Positions 18,169 to 26,398 of a stretch of DNA of 64,000 bases are shown one piece after another. The translations under genes and the position numbers were made by a program. The notes beneath the pieces were generated by a model that saw nothing but the letters and a program-made list of their open reading frames with translations, was not told where the DNA came from and searched no databases. The DNA lies in assembly GCA_011525625.1 (NCBI GenBank), contig WYAX01000029.1:186001-250000 (forward strand), in the 5' to 3' direction. The stretch's first letter is position 1, and each line of letters opens with the position of its first letter. This DNA is from Nitrospira defluvii (lineage in GTDB: Bacteria; Nitrospirota; Nitrospiria; Nitrospirales; Nitrospiraceae).

Positions 18169-20094
18169 ATGGCGACCAGGGGGCCTCTCTTCAACGGTTC
18201 GCTCGCGGCTGCCGAGGCCGCGCGCGATACCCGCGCCTATGCAGGGTTCATTTCAGGTCTGTTCGAAGGAAAAGTTCGCCGACACCTATTTGCCGACAGT
18301 GCGATTCCTGCGACCAGCGAGGCTGCGAGCGTCTTTCTCCATCGGCTCAGGCGTGTGCTGATCGAGCGGGTGAATCCGGAAGCGATCGACAGGGAGGGGG
18401 CCATCGGCGAGGATGTGTTTGCGGCGTTGAAGGGGATCGGTGCGTTCGGGATTAAGATTCCCCGTTGCCATGGCGGACTGGGGTTGTCCCAGTCGGAGTA
18501 CCACGCGGTGGGGACCCTGCTGGGCAGTCATGATGCGGCGACCACCGTCCTTCTGTCGGCCCACAACTCGATCGGGGCGGCCGAACCTGTCAAGTTGGTG
18601 GGAAATCCGGAGCAACAGACCCGATGGTTGCCTCGTTTGGCGAAAGGCGCAATTTCGGGATTTGCGCTGACCGAGAAGGAGGCGGGGTGCGATATCTGGG
18701 ATCTGCACACCTATGCGATTCCCATTCACGAAGGCGGTGTGTTGGTCGGCTATCGACTGACCGGCGACAAATTGTATACGACGAATGCAGCGCGGGGGAA
18801 CCAGGTCTTCCTGGCCTCGCTGCTCGTGGTCATTGCGCAGATCGTGAATGCCCCTCACGAGGTGCATCGTCCGAAAGAGGCGCGAAGGTTCGGCGCGTTT
18901 CTCGTCGATACCCAGTCGCACGGGTGCCGCTGTACGAGGCTCAGTTTTATGGGCGTGCGGGGCATCTATAACGGGCAGGTGCATTTGCGCGAGGTGTTCG
19001 TGCCGGTCGCCGATCGGCTGGGTGACGAAGGCGACGGCTTGCGGCGCGCCCTGGAGAGTCTGACGGTGGGGCGACTCACGCTGCCTGCCGCCTGCTTGGG
19101 CAATCTCAAACAATGTTTATGGTTCGCACGACAGCGAGCGCAAGGGCGTGTGCAGTACGACCGTCCGATCGGTGAACATACGGACATCGGTGCCAAGCTC
19201 GTCTTGATGGCCTCGCGGGTGTTGGCGCTGGAAGCCATCGTGAAGATCACAGGCATCTGGGCCGACGGCAAGCAGGATGTACGGCTGGAGTCTGCGGCCG
19301 CCAAAATTCTTGCGACGGAATGGTTGCTGGAGTCGTTGCTGGACTTGTTTCGCATCTATGGCGGGCGCGCATTCGAGACGCCGGACTCGCTCCGGCTCCA
19401 TGGAGATGTGCCGGTGCCGGTTGAACGGATGATCCGCGACGCGCTCATCAATGTGATTTGGGAAGGAACCAACGGGATCTTGACGCTCTGGATCGGGCGG
19501 GAGGGATTGGCGGAGTTTGTGACGCACGGCCGGGCCTTTCTCGACTACCAGGTTGCCGAGATGTTGCAGGCCGCGCCCTTTTTCGTGAAGACTGCGGCCA
19601 GGTCGGTCCATGCCCTGTCCGCCTTCGAGAAGCACGGCGGGACGGTCGGCGCATTCGATCGCGTGTGGGAGCCGTTTGTGGTCCGAAAGAGTCGGGAGCT
19701 GGCGCAGACGACGTTGTGGGTCGCGATACGCGACCGACAGGGCTTGGCGCGGAAACAACTTCTCACGACTCGTCTGGTCAAAGCGGCGATGCATCTCTTT
19801 GCCGTCGAAACGTTGCTGTGGTACAAGTCGCGCGAGCAGCTTCGAGACCGGCCTCATATCCAGAGTCTGGTCGCGTATTTCTGCTCAAAAGTGGAAGGGG
19901 AGTTCGATCCCTCGCCGCTGCTGTCCTGGCGGTCGTCGGGGTGGGATGACGATACCGTTCTCCATCCGCTGGCCAACGCCATTGTGTCCGGCCGTCTGGA
20001 TTGGTTGGAGGAGGGCATTATTCGTGGTCAGGCGACCGGGTCCGGTGTGGCAAGCGAGGCGGAACGGTTGGTGGGCGCCTCTCTCTCAGACTGA
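18169..20094 (+). CDS. Large acyl-CoA dehydrogenase (VLCAD/ACAD9-like length)
   Basis: A 641-residue flavin dehydrogenase, longer than the usual 380 residues because of an extra C-terminal domain as in very-long-chain acyl-CoA dehydrogenases. N-terminal half: FGIKIPRCHGGLGLSQSEY, GFALTEKEAGCDI and LTGDKLYTTNA. The catalytic Glu is probably in NVIWEGTNGILTLW. The C-terminal 180 residues are the extra helical region. It closes the plus-strand beta-oxidation operon as the first oxidation step. Membrane association is possible by analogy with VLCAD but not visible in the sequence. Confidence 0.88.
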   Translation: MATRGPLFNGSLAAAEAARDTRAYAGFISGLFEGKVRRHLFADSAIPATSEAASVFLHRLRRVLIERVNPEAIDREGAIGEDVFAALKGIGAFGIKIPRCHGGLGLSQSEYHAVGTLLGSHDAATTVLLSAHNSIGAAEPVKLVGNPEQQTRWLPRLAKGAISGFALTEKEAGCDIWDLHTYAIPIHEGGVLVGYRLTGDKLYTTNAARGNQVFLASLLVVIAQIVNAPHEVHRPKEARRFGAFLVDTQSHGCRCTRLSFMGVRGIYNGQVHLREVFVPVADRLGDEGDGLRRALESLTVGRLTLPAACLGNLKQCLWFARQRAQGRVQYDRPIGEHTDIGAKLVLMASRVLALEAIVKITGIWADGKQDVRLESAAAKILATEWLLESLLDLFRIYGGRAFETPDSLRLHGDVPVPVERMIRDALINVIWEGTNGILTLWIGREGLAEFVTHGRAFLDYQVAEMLQAAPFFVKTAARSVHALSAFEKHGGTVGAFDRVWEPFVVRKSRELAQTTLWVAIRDRQGLARKQLLTTRLVKAAMHLFAVETLLWYKSREQLRDRPHIQSLVAYFCSKVEGEFDPSPLLSWRSSGWDDDTVLHPLANAIVSGRLDWLEEGIIRGQATGSGVASEAERLVGASLSD

Positions 20095-20189
20095 GCCCGG
20101 GGGGCCGGACGCCCATGCTGGGGGATGTGCGACAGGAGGGCGGTTCGACTGCACCGGAGGGTGATGACGATGTTGGCGAGAGGACACTG

Positions 20190-21170
20190 ATGGAGATTGC
20201 CCGATATTTCGACGCGGTCAAGGAACGGTATGGCCTCAGCAGCGACTATGCCCTCGCGAAAAAATTGGGCATTGCTCAACCGGAAGCGAACCTGATGCGG
20301 CGCGGGCTGAAAATTCCCAAGCCGGAACTCTGCATCAAGATGGCCAAGTTGCTCGACCGGAATCCCGTGGAACTCCTGCTGATCGCGCAAAAGGACAAGG
20401 CGCCCAAGCAGGCCAAGGAATACTGGACCCTGGCCCTGACGGCGGTGGACGTGATGTTACACGTCCCCAAACATCCACGGTACTTGCCGAAGAAGGTCGA
20501 AGCCATCGGACGGGAACTCAAGCAACTGGAGGCGCAAACCCTCACGTATGAAGGTGCGGCTGCGAACGCCGAGGCGGTTCGGCTGATGGAGACGGCCGAG
20601 CGTTCGGTCGATGCGATGATGGAACGCTGGAATATCTGGAAAAAGGGCGAGGCCCTCTATCCCAACTATTTGCTGGCCAACCAGGCGGCGGCGCGACGGC
20701 ATGTGCGGATTCGCCGCTTGCTCATCCTGACGCAGGCGCAAATGGAGGATGAGGCGACGGTCGCCGATGCCATCCAGGTCATGGAGGATCAACGGCGCGC
20801 AGGGATCAAGATCTTCTATGCGTTCCGCGAGGCCCTGGTCCATTCGCCGACGTTCCAGCGACTGGAGGAGGATTTCAGAAAATACGGCGCGGCTGACGAT
20901 ATGAACACCGCGATGTTCGATCGCGAAGTGTTGATCTTTTCTCAAACCTACGGCACCGTTCCGCTGGGCATGGTCGGGACCCCTACACCGATTACGATGA
21001 TCAATCGCCTGCAGATTTCGTGGAAGCCGGAGATGATCAGGGAACTCGATCCGGCGCCGCTCTTCGACATGACACGCTACGTGTTCGACTACCAAGGCCC
21101 CGGTCCGTTTCACGAGCAGTTGGCCTACTTCAAGAGGTCGATCCGTGAACTCCCCATACGAGCCGTATAG
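20190..21170 (+). CDS. HTH-domain protein with uncharacterised C-terminal region
   Basis: A 326-residue protein. Residues 1-65 form a Cro/phage-repressor-like helix-turn-helix ([20 protein letters not shown], then [14 protein letters not shown]). A helical linker (about 70-150) leads to a C-terminal globular region of unknown family with [21 protein letters not shown] and [21 protein letters not shown] at 20190 was chosen because GAGAGGA lies 7 nt upstream; earlier in-frame ATGs would overlap the acyl-CoA dehydrogenase gene. Its end overlaps the start of the decayed lyase gene by 26 bp, suggesting it may once have been co-transcribed with it. Confidence 0.7.
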   Translation: MEIARYFDAVKERYGLSSDYALAKKLGIAQPEANLMRRGLKIPKPELCIKMAKLLDRNPVELLLIAQKDKAPKQAKEYWTLALTAVDVMLHVPKHPRYLPKKVEAIGRELKQLEAQTLTYEGAAANAEAVRLMETAERSVDAMMERWNIWKKGEALYPNYLLANQAAARRHVRIRRLLILTQAQMEDEATVADAIQVMEDQRRAGIKIFYAFREALVHSPTFQRLEEDFRKYGAADDMNTAMFDREVLIFSQTYGTVPLGMVGTPTPITMINRLQISWKPEMIRELDPAPLFDMTRYVFDYQGPGPFHEQLAYFKRSIRELPIRAV

Positions 21171-22565
21171 GATCAAGGTCGTCGAGCCGATCGAGCCGAC
21201 CGGTCGAGAGGAGCGATGCCGGTTGCTCCACGAGGCCGGTTTCAATCTCTTCCGGCTCCCTGCGGAGAGTGTGGCGATCGACCTGTTGACGGATAGCGGC
21301 ACCTCTGCCATGAGCGATTCCCAATAGGCCGGGCTGATGCTCGGCGACGAATCCTACGCCGGCGGCAGGAATGTGTATCACTTCGAGGCGGCGGTGCGCT
21401 CGCTGTGCGGGTATCGGTATGTGGTGTCCACACATCAGGGGCGGGCGGCGGAGCATGTGCTGTGTGCGTCCGTCGTCAAGCCCGGCATGTGTGTGCCGAA
21501 CAATATGCACTTCGACACCACTCGGGCCAACATCGAACATCGGGGGGCCGAGGCGCTCGATCTCGTGATTAAGGAGGCCTAGGATCCGCATTGCGAGCTG
21601 CCGTTCAAAGACAACAGGGATGTGGACCGCCTGGAAGCGACCATCGAACGAGTCGGGCCCGATCGGGTTCCGTTCGTATTGATCACCATCATTAACAACA
21701 GCGGCGGTGGGCAGCCCGTCTCGATGGCGAACATTCGTGCGACCAGCCGGTTGCTGAAGCGCTACGGCATCCCCCTGGTCTTCGATGCCTGCCGGTTTGC
21801 GGAACATTGCTTCTTCAGTAAGGAACGGGAACCCGGGTATGCCGATGTGCCGGTGCGGGAGATTGCCCGGTTGCTGTTTAGTCCGGGGGACGGCTGCCTC
21901 ATGTCGGCGAAGAAAGACGGGTTGGTCAACATCGGAGGATTTCTGAGTGTCAATGATGAGCGCTGGGCCCAGGCGATCACCTGATCCTGGTTGAGGGGTT
22001 TCCGAGCTACGGCGGGCTGGCAGGGCGTGATTTAGAGGCCATGGTCAGAGGTCTTGCCGAGGTGTTGGATAAAGACGATCTGCGGTTCAGAATCAGTCAG
22101 GTGCGTTATCTGGGGGAATTGCTCGCACGCGGCGGGGTGCCGATCCTCCATCCCATCGGGGGGCACGCGGTGTCCCTCAATGCGAGGGAATTGCTGCCGC
22201 GTCTCGAACAACACCGGTTCCCGGCGCAGGCGCTGGCCGTGGCCCTCTATCGTGAGTATGGCATTCGGGGTGTGGAGATTGGATCTGCGTTGTTCGAGAG
22301 GCGGAACCCGGTGACGGGGCAGGCGATCTCTCCAGAACTGGAACTGGTCCGGATGGCTATTCCGCGCCGCGTCTATACGAATTCGCATCTGACCCATGTC
22401 GCAGAATCGGTCGTCGATCTCTTCCATCACCGCGACGCTATCAGGGGACTGGTCATGACCTATGGGGCGCCTCAGTTGCGATACGACACGGCGCGTTTTG
22501 CAGAGGACGTTCCTGTCGGGAATTCATGGCCGGTCGTACGGTTCGTGGGTGCGCCATCGTCATGA
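21145..22565 (+). pseudogene. Decayed tyrosine phenol-lyase / tryptophanase (beta-eliminating lyase)
   Basis: Three reading-frame pieces together cover a complete PLP-dependent beta-eliminating lyase (about 470 residues). The N-terminus reads [18 protein letters not shown] and the first motif is [16 protein letters not shown]. The PLP-lysine region is LMSAKKDGLVNIGGFL and the C-terminal part has GFPSYGGLAGRDLEAM and IPRRVYTNSHL. An in-frame TAG at 21325-21327 sits where relatives have the Trp of MSDxQWAGMM. A second TAG is at 21580-21582. Near 21970-21985 the frame shifts. The full enzyme would split tyrosine or tryptophan to phenol or indole, pyruvate and ammonia. The overall alignment is otherwise intact, so inactivation looks recent. 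Confidence 0.85.
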
Positions 22566-22987
22566 AGCGGCAGAGGCATGCGAGGGGTAGGTATGGTATC
22601 ACGCCTCGAACCGGGCCTTTACGGAACGCCTCATTCCGCCCGGATCTGCCGGTGTATCGTCCGATCCTGCCGGAGTTGACTTCGTCCCTTACCCTGGTTC
22701 TGTCGCGGCCTGACTCACCGTCGTTCCCATCGACCAAAAAACTTCCCGGCCCCAGGAGTATTTTGTTTCGAGACATGTTATAAGCAATTCCTTCCAACAC
22801 GGACTCTCCAAACAGCTACGTATCGCCTCGGCCGATAGACGAGTGCCGCGCGACTGCGTTGATTCTCGGGAGTGCGTGATGTGCGGCACGGCGGTGTCAT
22901 GCAGGAGCAATGAGTGCGAGCAGATGATTTTACGGGCACTGATTCACGATCTCCGTGCCCCGTCATCAAGAAAGAGGGGAGGCCTTG
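22566..22987. other. Intergenic region upstream of the two-partner-secretion cassette
   Basis: About 420 bp without a convincing gene; short frames here have no family resemblance. The 3' part probably holds the promoter for the secretion cassette: A/T-richer stretches at 22735-22790 and a short inverted repeat TATCG/CGATA at 22821-22837. No confident -10/-35 pair or terminator was identified. Confidence 0.4.
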
Positions 22988-24817
22988 ATGGCTTGTGTGA
23001 AGACTTCGCTAGGGCAGGAAGCAGGCATCAACAGGCAGGCCGAGGTGTGCTCGGCTCCATGGTGCCGTTCATCCCGTCGCAGGAACCGCGAGACCATGCT
23101 ACGTTGCTGGCGTGGGGCCGTTGTGGGTGTGGCGACTCTTGTGTTGCTTGGCGTGCTGGTCGTGCCGGCCTATTCGCAGACCGGCCCGTTGCCCCCGCAG
23201 ACCGGCGGCCCGTTGCCCCCGAAGCCGCCGCAAGTGCCTGTTGTGCCTCCACCCGCACAGCCCCCCTCACTTGAGCTTCCGACCCCGACGCCCCCGGGCG
23301 CACTTGAGCAGGCGGCGAAGGGGCCCAAAATCATGGTCAAGGATATCCGACTCGTCGGAAACACCGCCTTTACCTCGCAACAGTTGTCGGAGATCACCGA
23401 TCCCTATACGCATCGAGAGTTGACGGCGGAAGATTTGGAAGCGTTGCGTCTCGCGCTCACCTACTACTACGTCAACCATGGCTATTTGACGTCGGGCGCG
23501 GTGGTTCCGGAGCAGGATGTCGCCGACGGCACGCTGACGATGCAGATCATCGAGGGGAAAATTACGCAGGTCAACGTCGAGGATACCAAGTGGTTCCGGC
23601 CCTCGTATTTTCAGAGCCGGGTGAATTTGGCGGCCGGCCCTCCGCTCCATGTCGAGGCACTCCAGGAACGGTTGCGGGTGATGCAGGTCAATCCTCGGAT
23701 CGAACGGATCAATGCCGAACTCTTACCGGGTGCGATGCTTGGAGAGAGTACGCTGAACGTGAAAGTGAAGGAAGCCAATCCGCTGAAGGCCTGGTTGGAA
23801 TTCAATAACTATCAGTCTCCCGTGGTCGGTGCGGAGCAAGGCTTCGTCACGCTGGCTCACCGGAATCTCCTCGGATTCGGCGATACGCTGAGTTTGCAAT
23901 ATGGTCGCTCGGCGGGGGTCAATCCGATGCTCAATTTTAAATACGAAATTCCCGTGAATCCTCGTGACACGACGGTCGCGTTCCAGTATCGCCGGTTTGA
24001 TTTCGGGGTTGAGGAGTCACCCTTCGATGCATTGGATATCAAGAACAAGGCTCAGATATTCGGCCTTGCGGTCAGGCATCCTGTGATTCGAAAAGCCGAC
24101 GAGGAATTCGCATTGTCGCTGACGGGAGAGCATGCCCGGAACGAGAGCACGGTGGGAGGCGCTCCGCAGGAATTGATCACCGGGTCGCCGAACGGCAAGT
24201 TCCGCGTAACATCGCTCCGCTTCGGTCAGGAATATGCGCGGCGTTCCGCCGAACAGGTGATTTCCCTGTTATCGCGTTTCTCGGTCGGTGTCGGAGCCAT
24301 GGGGGCTACGGCGAACGGCGATCCGAACCTGCCGGATGCGCGGTTTTTCTCCTGGTTGGGCGAAGCCCAGTGGATCCGTCAGCTTCCTCTATGGCGGACG
24401 CAGTTGGTCAGCAGGGGAGTTGTGCAATTATCCAACGACCACCTGTTCCCTCTCGAACAGATTGCGGTGGGCGGCCGGTACAGCGTGCGCGGGTATCGGG
24501 AATTCACGCTGATTCGTGACAATGCCGCCATGTTATCCATCGAGGCCCGCGTTCCGGTGTATACGACGAAGGCCGGCGTCGATTCGGTGTTTCTCGCGCC
24601 TTTTTTCGATTTGGGGCATGGCTGGCAAACGACGGTCCAAACGCCCGGGACGCCCCCCAAAACCTTGGCGAGCCTCGGGGCCGGGGTCATTTGGAATTTT
24701 TGGCGCGGGAGTCATTTCGAACTCTATTATGGAAAACAGTTGAAGCGGTACGATACCGATCGCAACAACCTGCAGGATCACGGCATCCATCTGCAACTGG
24801 TGGTTGAGGCCTTCTAA
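22988..24817 (+). CDS. Two-partner secretion outer-membrane transporter (ShlB/FhaC/HecB family, TpsB)
   Basis: A 609-residue Omp85-superfamily transporter. The N-terminus has a long, Arg-rich extension before the hydrophobic core (VVGVATLVLLGVLVVPAYSQ near residue 53), like the extended signal peptides of two-partner systems. A proline-rich linker follows, then two POTRA domains (first IMVKDIRLVGNTAFTSQQL, second starting near KITQVNVED). A 16-strand barrel runs from about residue 265 to a terminal Phe. The conserved loop-6 motif VRGY is in GGRYSVRGYREF. ATG at 22988 has GGGGAGG 5 nt upstream. It would secrete the TpsA-like protein encoded next. Confidence 0.9.
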   Translation: MACVKTSLGQEAGINRQAEVCSAPWCRSSRRRNRETMLRCWRGAVVGVATLVLLGVLVVPAYSQTGPLPPQTGGPLPPKPPQVPVVPPPAQPPSLELPTPTPPGALEQAAKGPKIMVKDIRLVGNTAFTSQQLSEITDPYTHRELTAEDLEALRLALTYYYVNHGYLTSGAVVPEQDVADGTLTMQIIEGKITQVNVEDTKWFRPSYFQSRVNLAAGPPLHVEALQERLRVMQVNPRIERINAELLPGAMLGESTLNVKVKEANPLKAWLEFNNYQSPVVGAEQGFVTLAHRNLLGFGDTLSLQYGRSAGVNPMLNFKYEIPVNPRDTTVAFQYRRFDFGVEESPFDALDIKNKAQIFGLAVRHPVIRKADEEFALSLTGEHARNESTVGGAPQELITGSPNGKFRVTSLRFGQEYARRSAEQVISLLSRFSVGVGAMGATANGDPNLPDARFFSWLGEAQWIRQLPLWRTQLVSRGVVQLSNDHLFPLEQIAVGGRYSVRGYREFTLIRDNAAMLSIEARVPVYTTKAGVDSVFLAPFFDLGHGWQTTVQTPGTPPKTLASLGAGVIWNFWRGSHFELYYGKQLKRYDTDRNNLQDHGIHLQLVVEAF

Positions 24818-25097
24818 GTGGGACCAACAGTCTTTTCTGCCGGCGCGCTGGCCTTGCTGACACAATCGGACTGCCGCGGAGCGTGACCGGCTGTGTGCTG
24901 AGCGAATTCTTGTTCGATGGCTTGCCCGCCCAGCGGCAGGAGGCGAAATTGCCGATCCGGTCAGGGCCCAATGGCCAGGGCCGAACGGTCGGGTCCGTGC
25001 ACGTGCCACCCATGGGTCGCGGCGGCGTGTGCGTGTTGAAGTTGCGCAGGTTTTAAGGTAAGAGAGGGGGCCTCCCACACACATGAGGAGATTGAGC

Positions 25098-26381
25098 ATG
25101 ATATGTCGCCCCGCCGGGATGCCGTTGTTGGTGCATGGGTTTCTCGCCTTCCTGATGCTTCTGGGCTCAACCGGGTCGATCGCCTATGGACAGGCTACGA
25201 ACATCGTCGCAACTCCACCGGGACCGGGCGGCCTGGGAACGACTCTCAGCACGTCGGGTAATACGACAAACATTGCGGGCGGCACGAGACCGGGCGGTGG
25301 GCCGAACCTCTTTCATAGCTTCAATCAATTCTCCGTCGGCGCCGGGGATGTCGCGGCGTTTGTGAACCCCGGCGGCGTCTCCAACGTCATCAGTCGCGTG
25401 ATCGGAGGCTCCCCCTCCAACATTAACGGTACCGTTCAAGCGCTCAACGCGAATTTGTTCTTCGTCAATCCGTCCGGCATCGTGTTCGGCCCTTCGGCTC
25501 AGTTGAATGTGTCCGGATCTGCGTATTTCAGCACCGCTCAGCAATTACGATTGAGCGACGGCGGAATCTTTACGGCGAACACCGCTCTTCTGGCCTTCGA
25601 CTCGACGTTATCAGTCGGTTCACCGGTGTCCTTCGGGTTTTTGGGGCAAGGCCCCTACGGTTCGATCGTGCTCTCGTCTCCCTCGACAGTGCTTCAGACA
25701 GGGGCTGTGCTCGGTTTGATGGGAGGCGGCATCCAGATCAACGGATCGAAAATCAGCGCGCAGCGAGTCATCGTCGGCAGTACGAGCTCCGCCGGTGAAA
25801 TGAGCACGCAACCGTTTGTCGCAAATCCTTTCTCCGGAGCGGCAGGCGACGGCCAGGTCCAAGCGTTGCCTGGAACGTTGATCGTCGCGGGCGGGGGTGG
25901 CGTGATTCCCCCCTCCATCGATGTGAGTCCGAACCTGACCGTGCCGACGGGCGCACAGATCAACACGACGACGAATTCGTTTACCCAACGTGTGACCCAA
26001 ATTCAGGTCGTGGGAGTGAACCTTGGCGGTCTCGCGCCTCTTGCGACTGCGAATGTGGCCAACGTGAATCCGGCGAATCCGGTCGAGCCTCTCGCCTTCT
26101 TGAATCGTGCAGCCATGGTCCTTCCTCAGGAAGCTCCTGCTCCACCGGCCCCCTTATTGACCAGCCGGTGCGCCGCGCGAAAAGACGGTGCGTTCAGTAG
26201 TCTGGTGCAGGCCTCGCGCGACGTGACGCCGTCGCAGCCCGGACCATCCCTGGCGGCGCCCGTTGTATTGGAGGAAGTCGGTAGCGACGTTGAGTCCGGC
26301 ACGTCGGCGGCACTGACACCGGCGGCACAGAATCAAGCTCGGTCGACCGCACAACGTATGGAATCATGGCAGGGGTGCTAG
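25098..26381 (+). CDS. Short TpsA-like secreted protein (filamentous-haemagglutinin N-terminal TPS domain)
   Basis: A 427-residue exported protein with signal peptide (LLVHGFLAFLMLLGSTGSIAYGQ). The TPS secretion domain follows: GPNLFHSFNQFSVGAGD, NVISRVIGGSPSNINGTVQ and FFVNPSGIVFGPSAQLNVSG. After about residue 290 there is no long beta-helical repeat region. The low-complexity tail contains one Cys (LTSRCAARKDGAFSSLVQ) similar to C-termini of cyanobacterial TPS exoproteins. Normal TpsA proteins exceed 1000 residues, so this is a miniature form. ATG at 25098 is preferred because AGGAG lies 7 nt upstream; ATG at 25083 is the alternative. It lies between its transporter and the CHAT gene. Confidence 0.85.
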   Translation: MICRPAGMPLLVHGFLAFLMLLGSTGSIAYGQATNIVATPPGPGGLGTTLSTSGNTTNIAGGTRPGGGPNLFHSFNQFSVGAGDVAAFVNPGGVSNVISRVIGGSPSNINGTVQALNANLFFVNPSGIVFGPSAQLNVSGSAYFSTAQQLRLSDGGIFTANTALLAFDSTLSVGSPVSFGFLGQGPYGSIVLSSPSTVLQTGAVLGLMGGGIQINGSKISAQRVIVGSTSSAGEMSTQPFVANPFSGAAGDGQVQALPGTLIVAGGGGVIPPSIDVSPNLTVPTGAQINTTTNSFTQRVTQIQVVGVNLGGLAPLATANVANVNPANPVEPLAFLNRAAMVLPQEAPAPPAPLLTSRCAARKDGAFSSLVQASRDVTPSQPGPSLAAPVVLEEVGSDVESGTSAALTPAAQNQARSTAQRMESWQGC

Positions 26382-26398
26382 TCCCCCAGGAGGACGTG

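Noticed and set aside
21325-21582. Two in-frame TAG codons read through (pyrrolysine or suppressor)
   Set aside because: A frameshift interrupts the same gene downstream, and one TAG replaces a conserved Trp; simple gene decay explains all three lesions.
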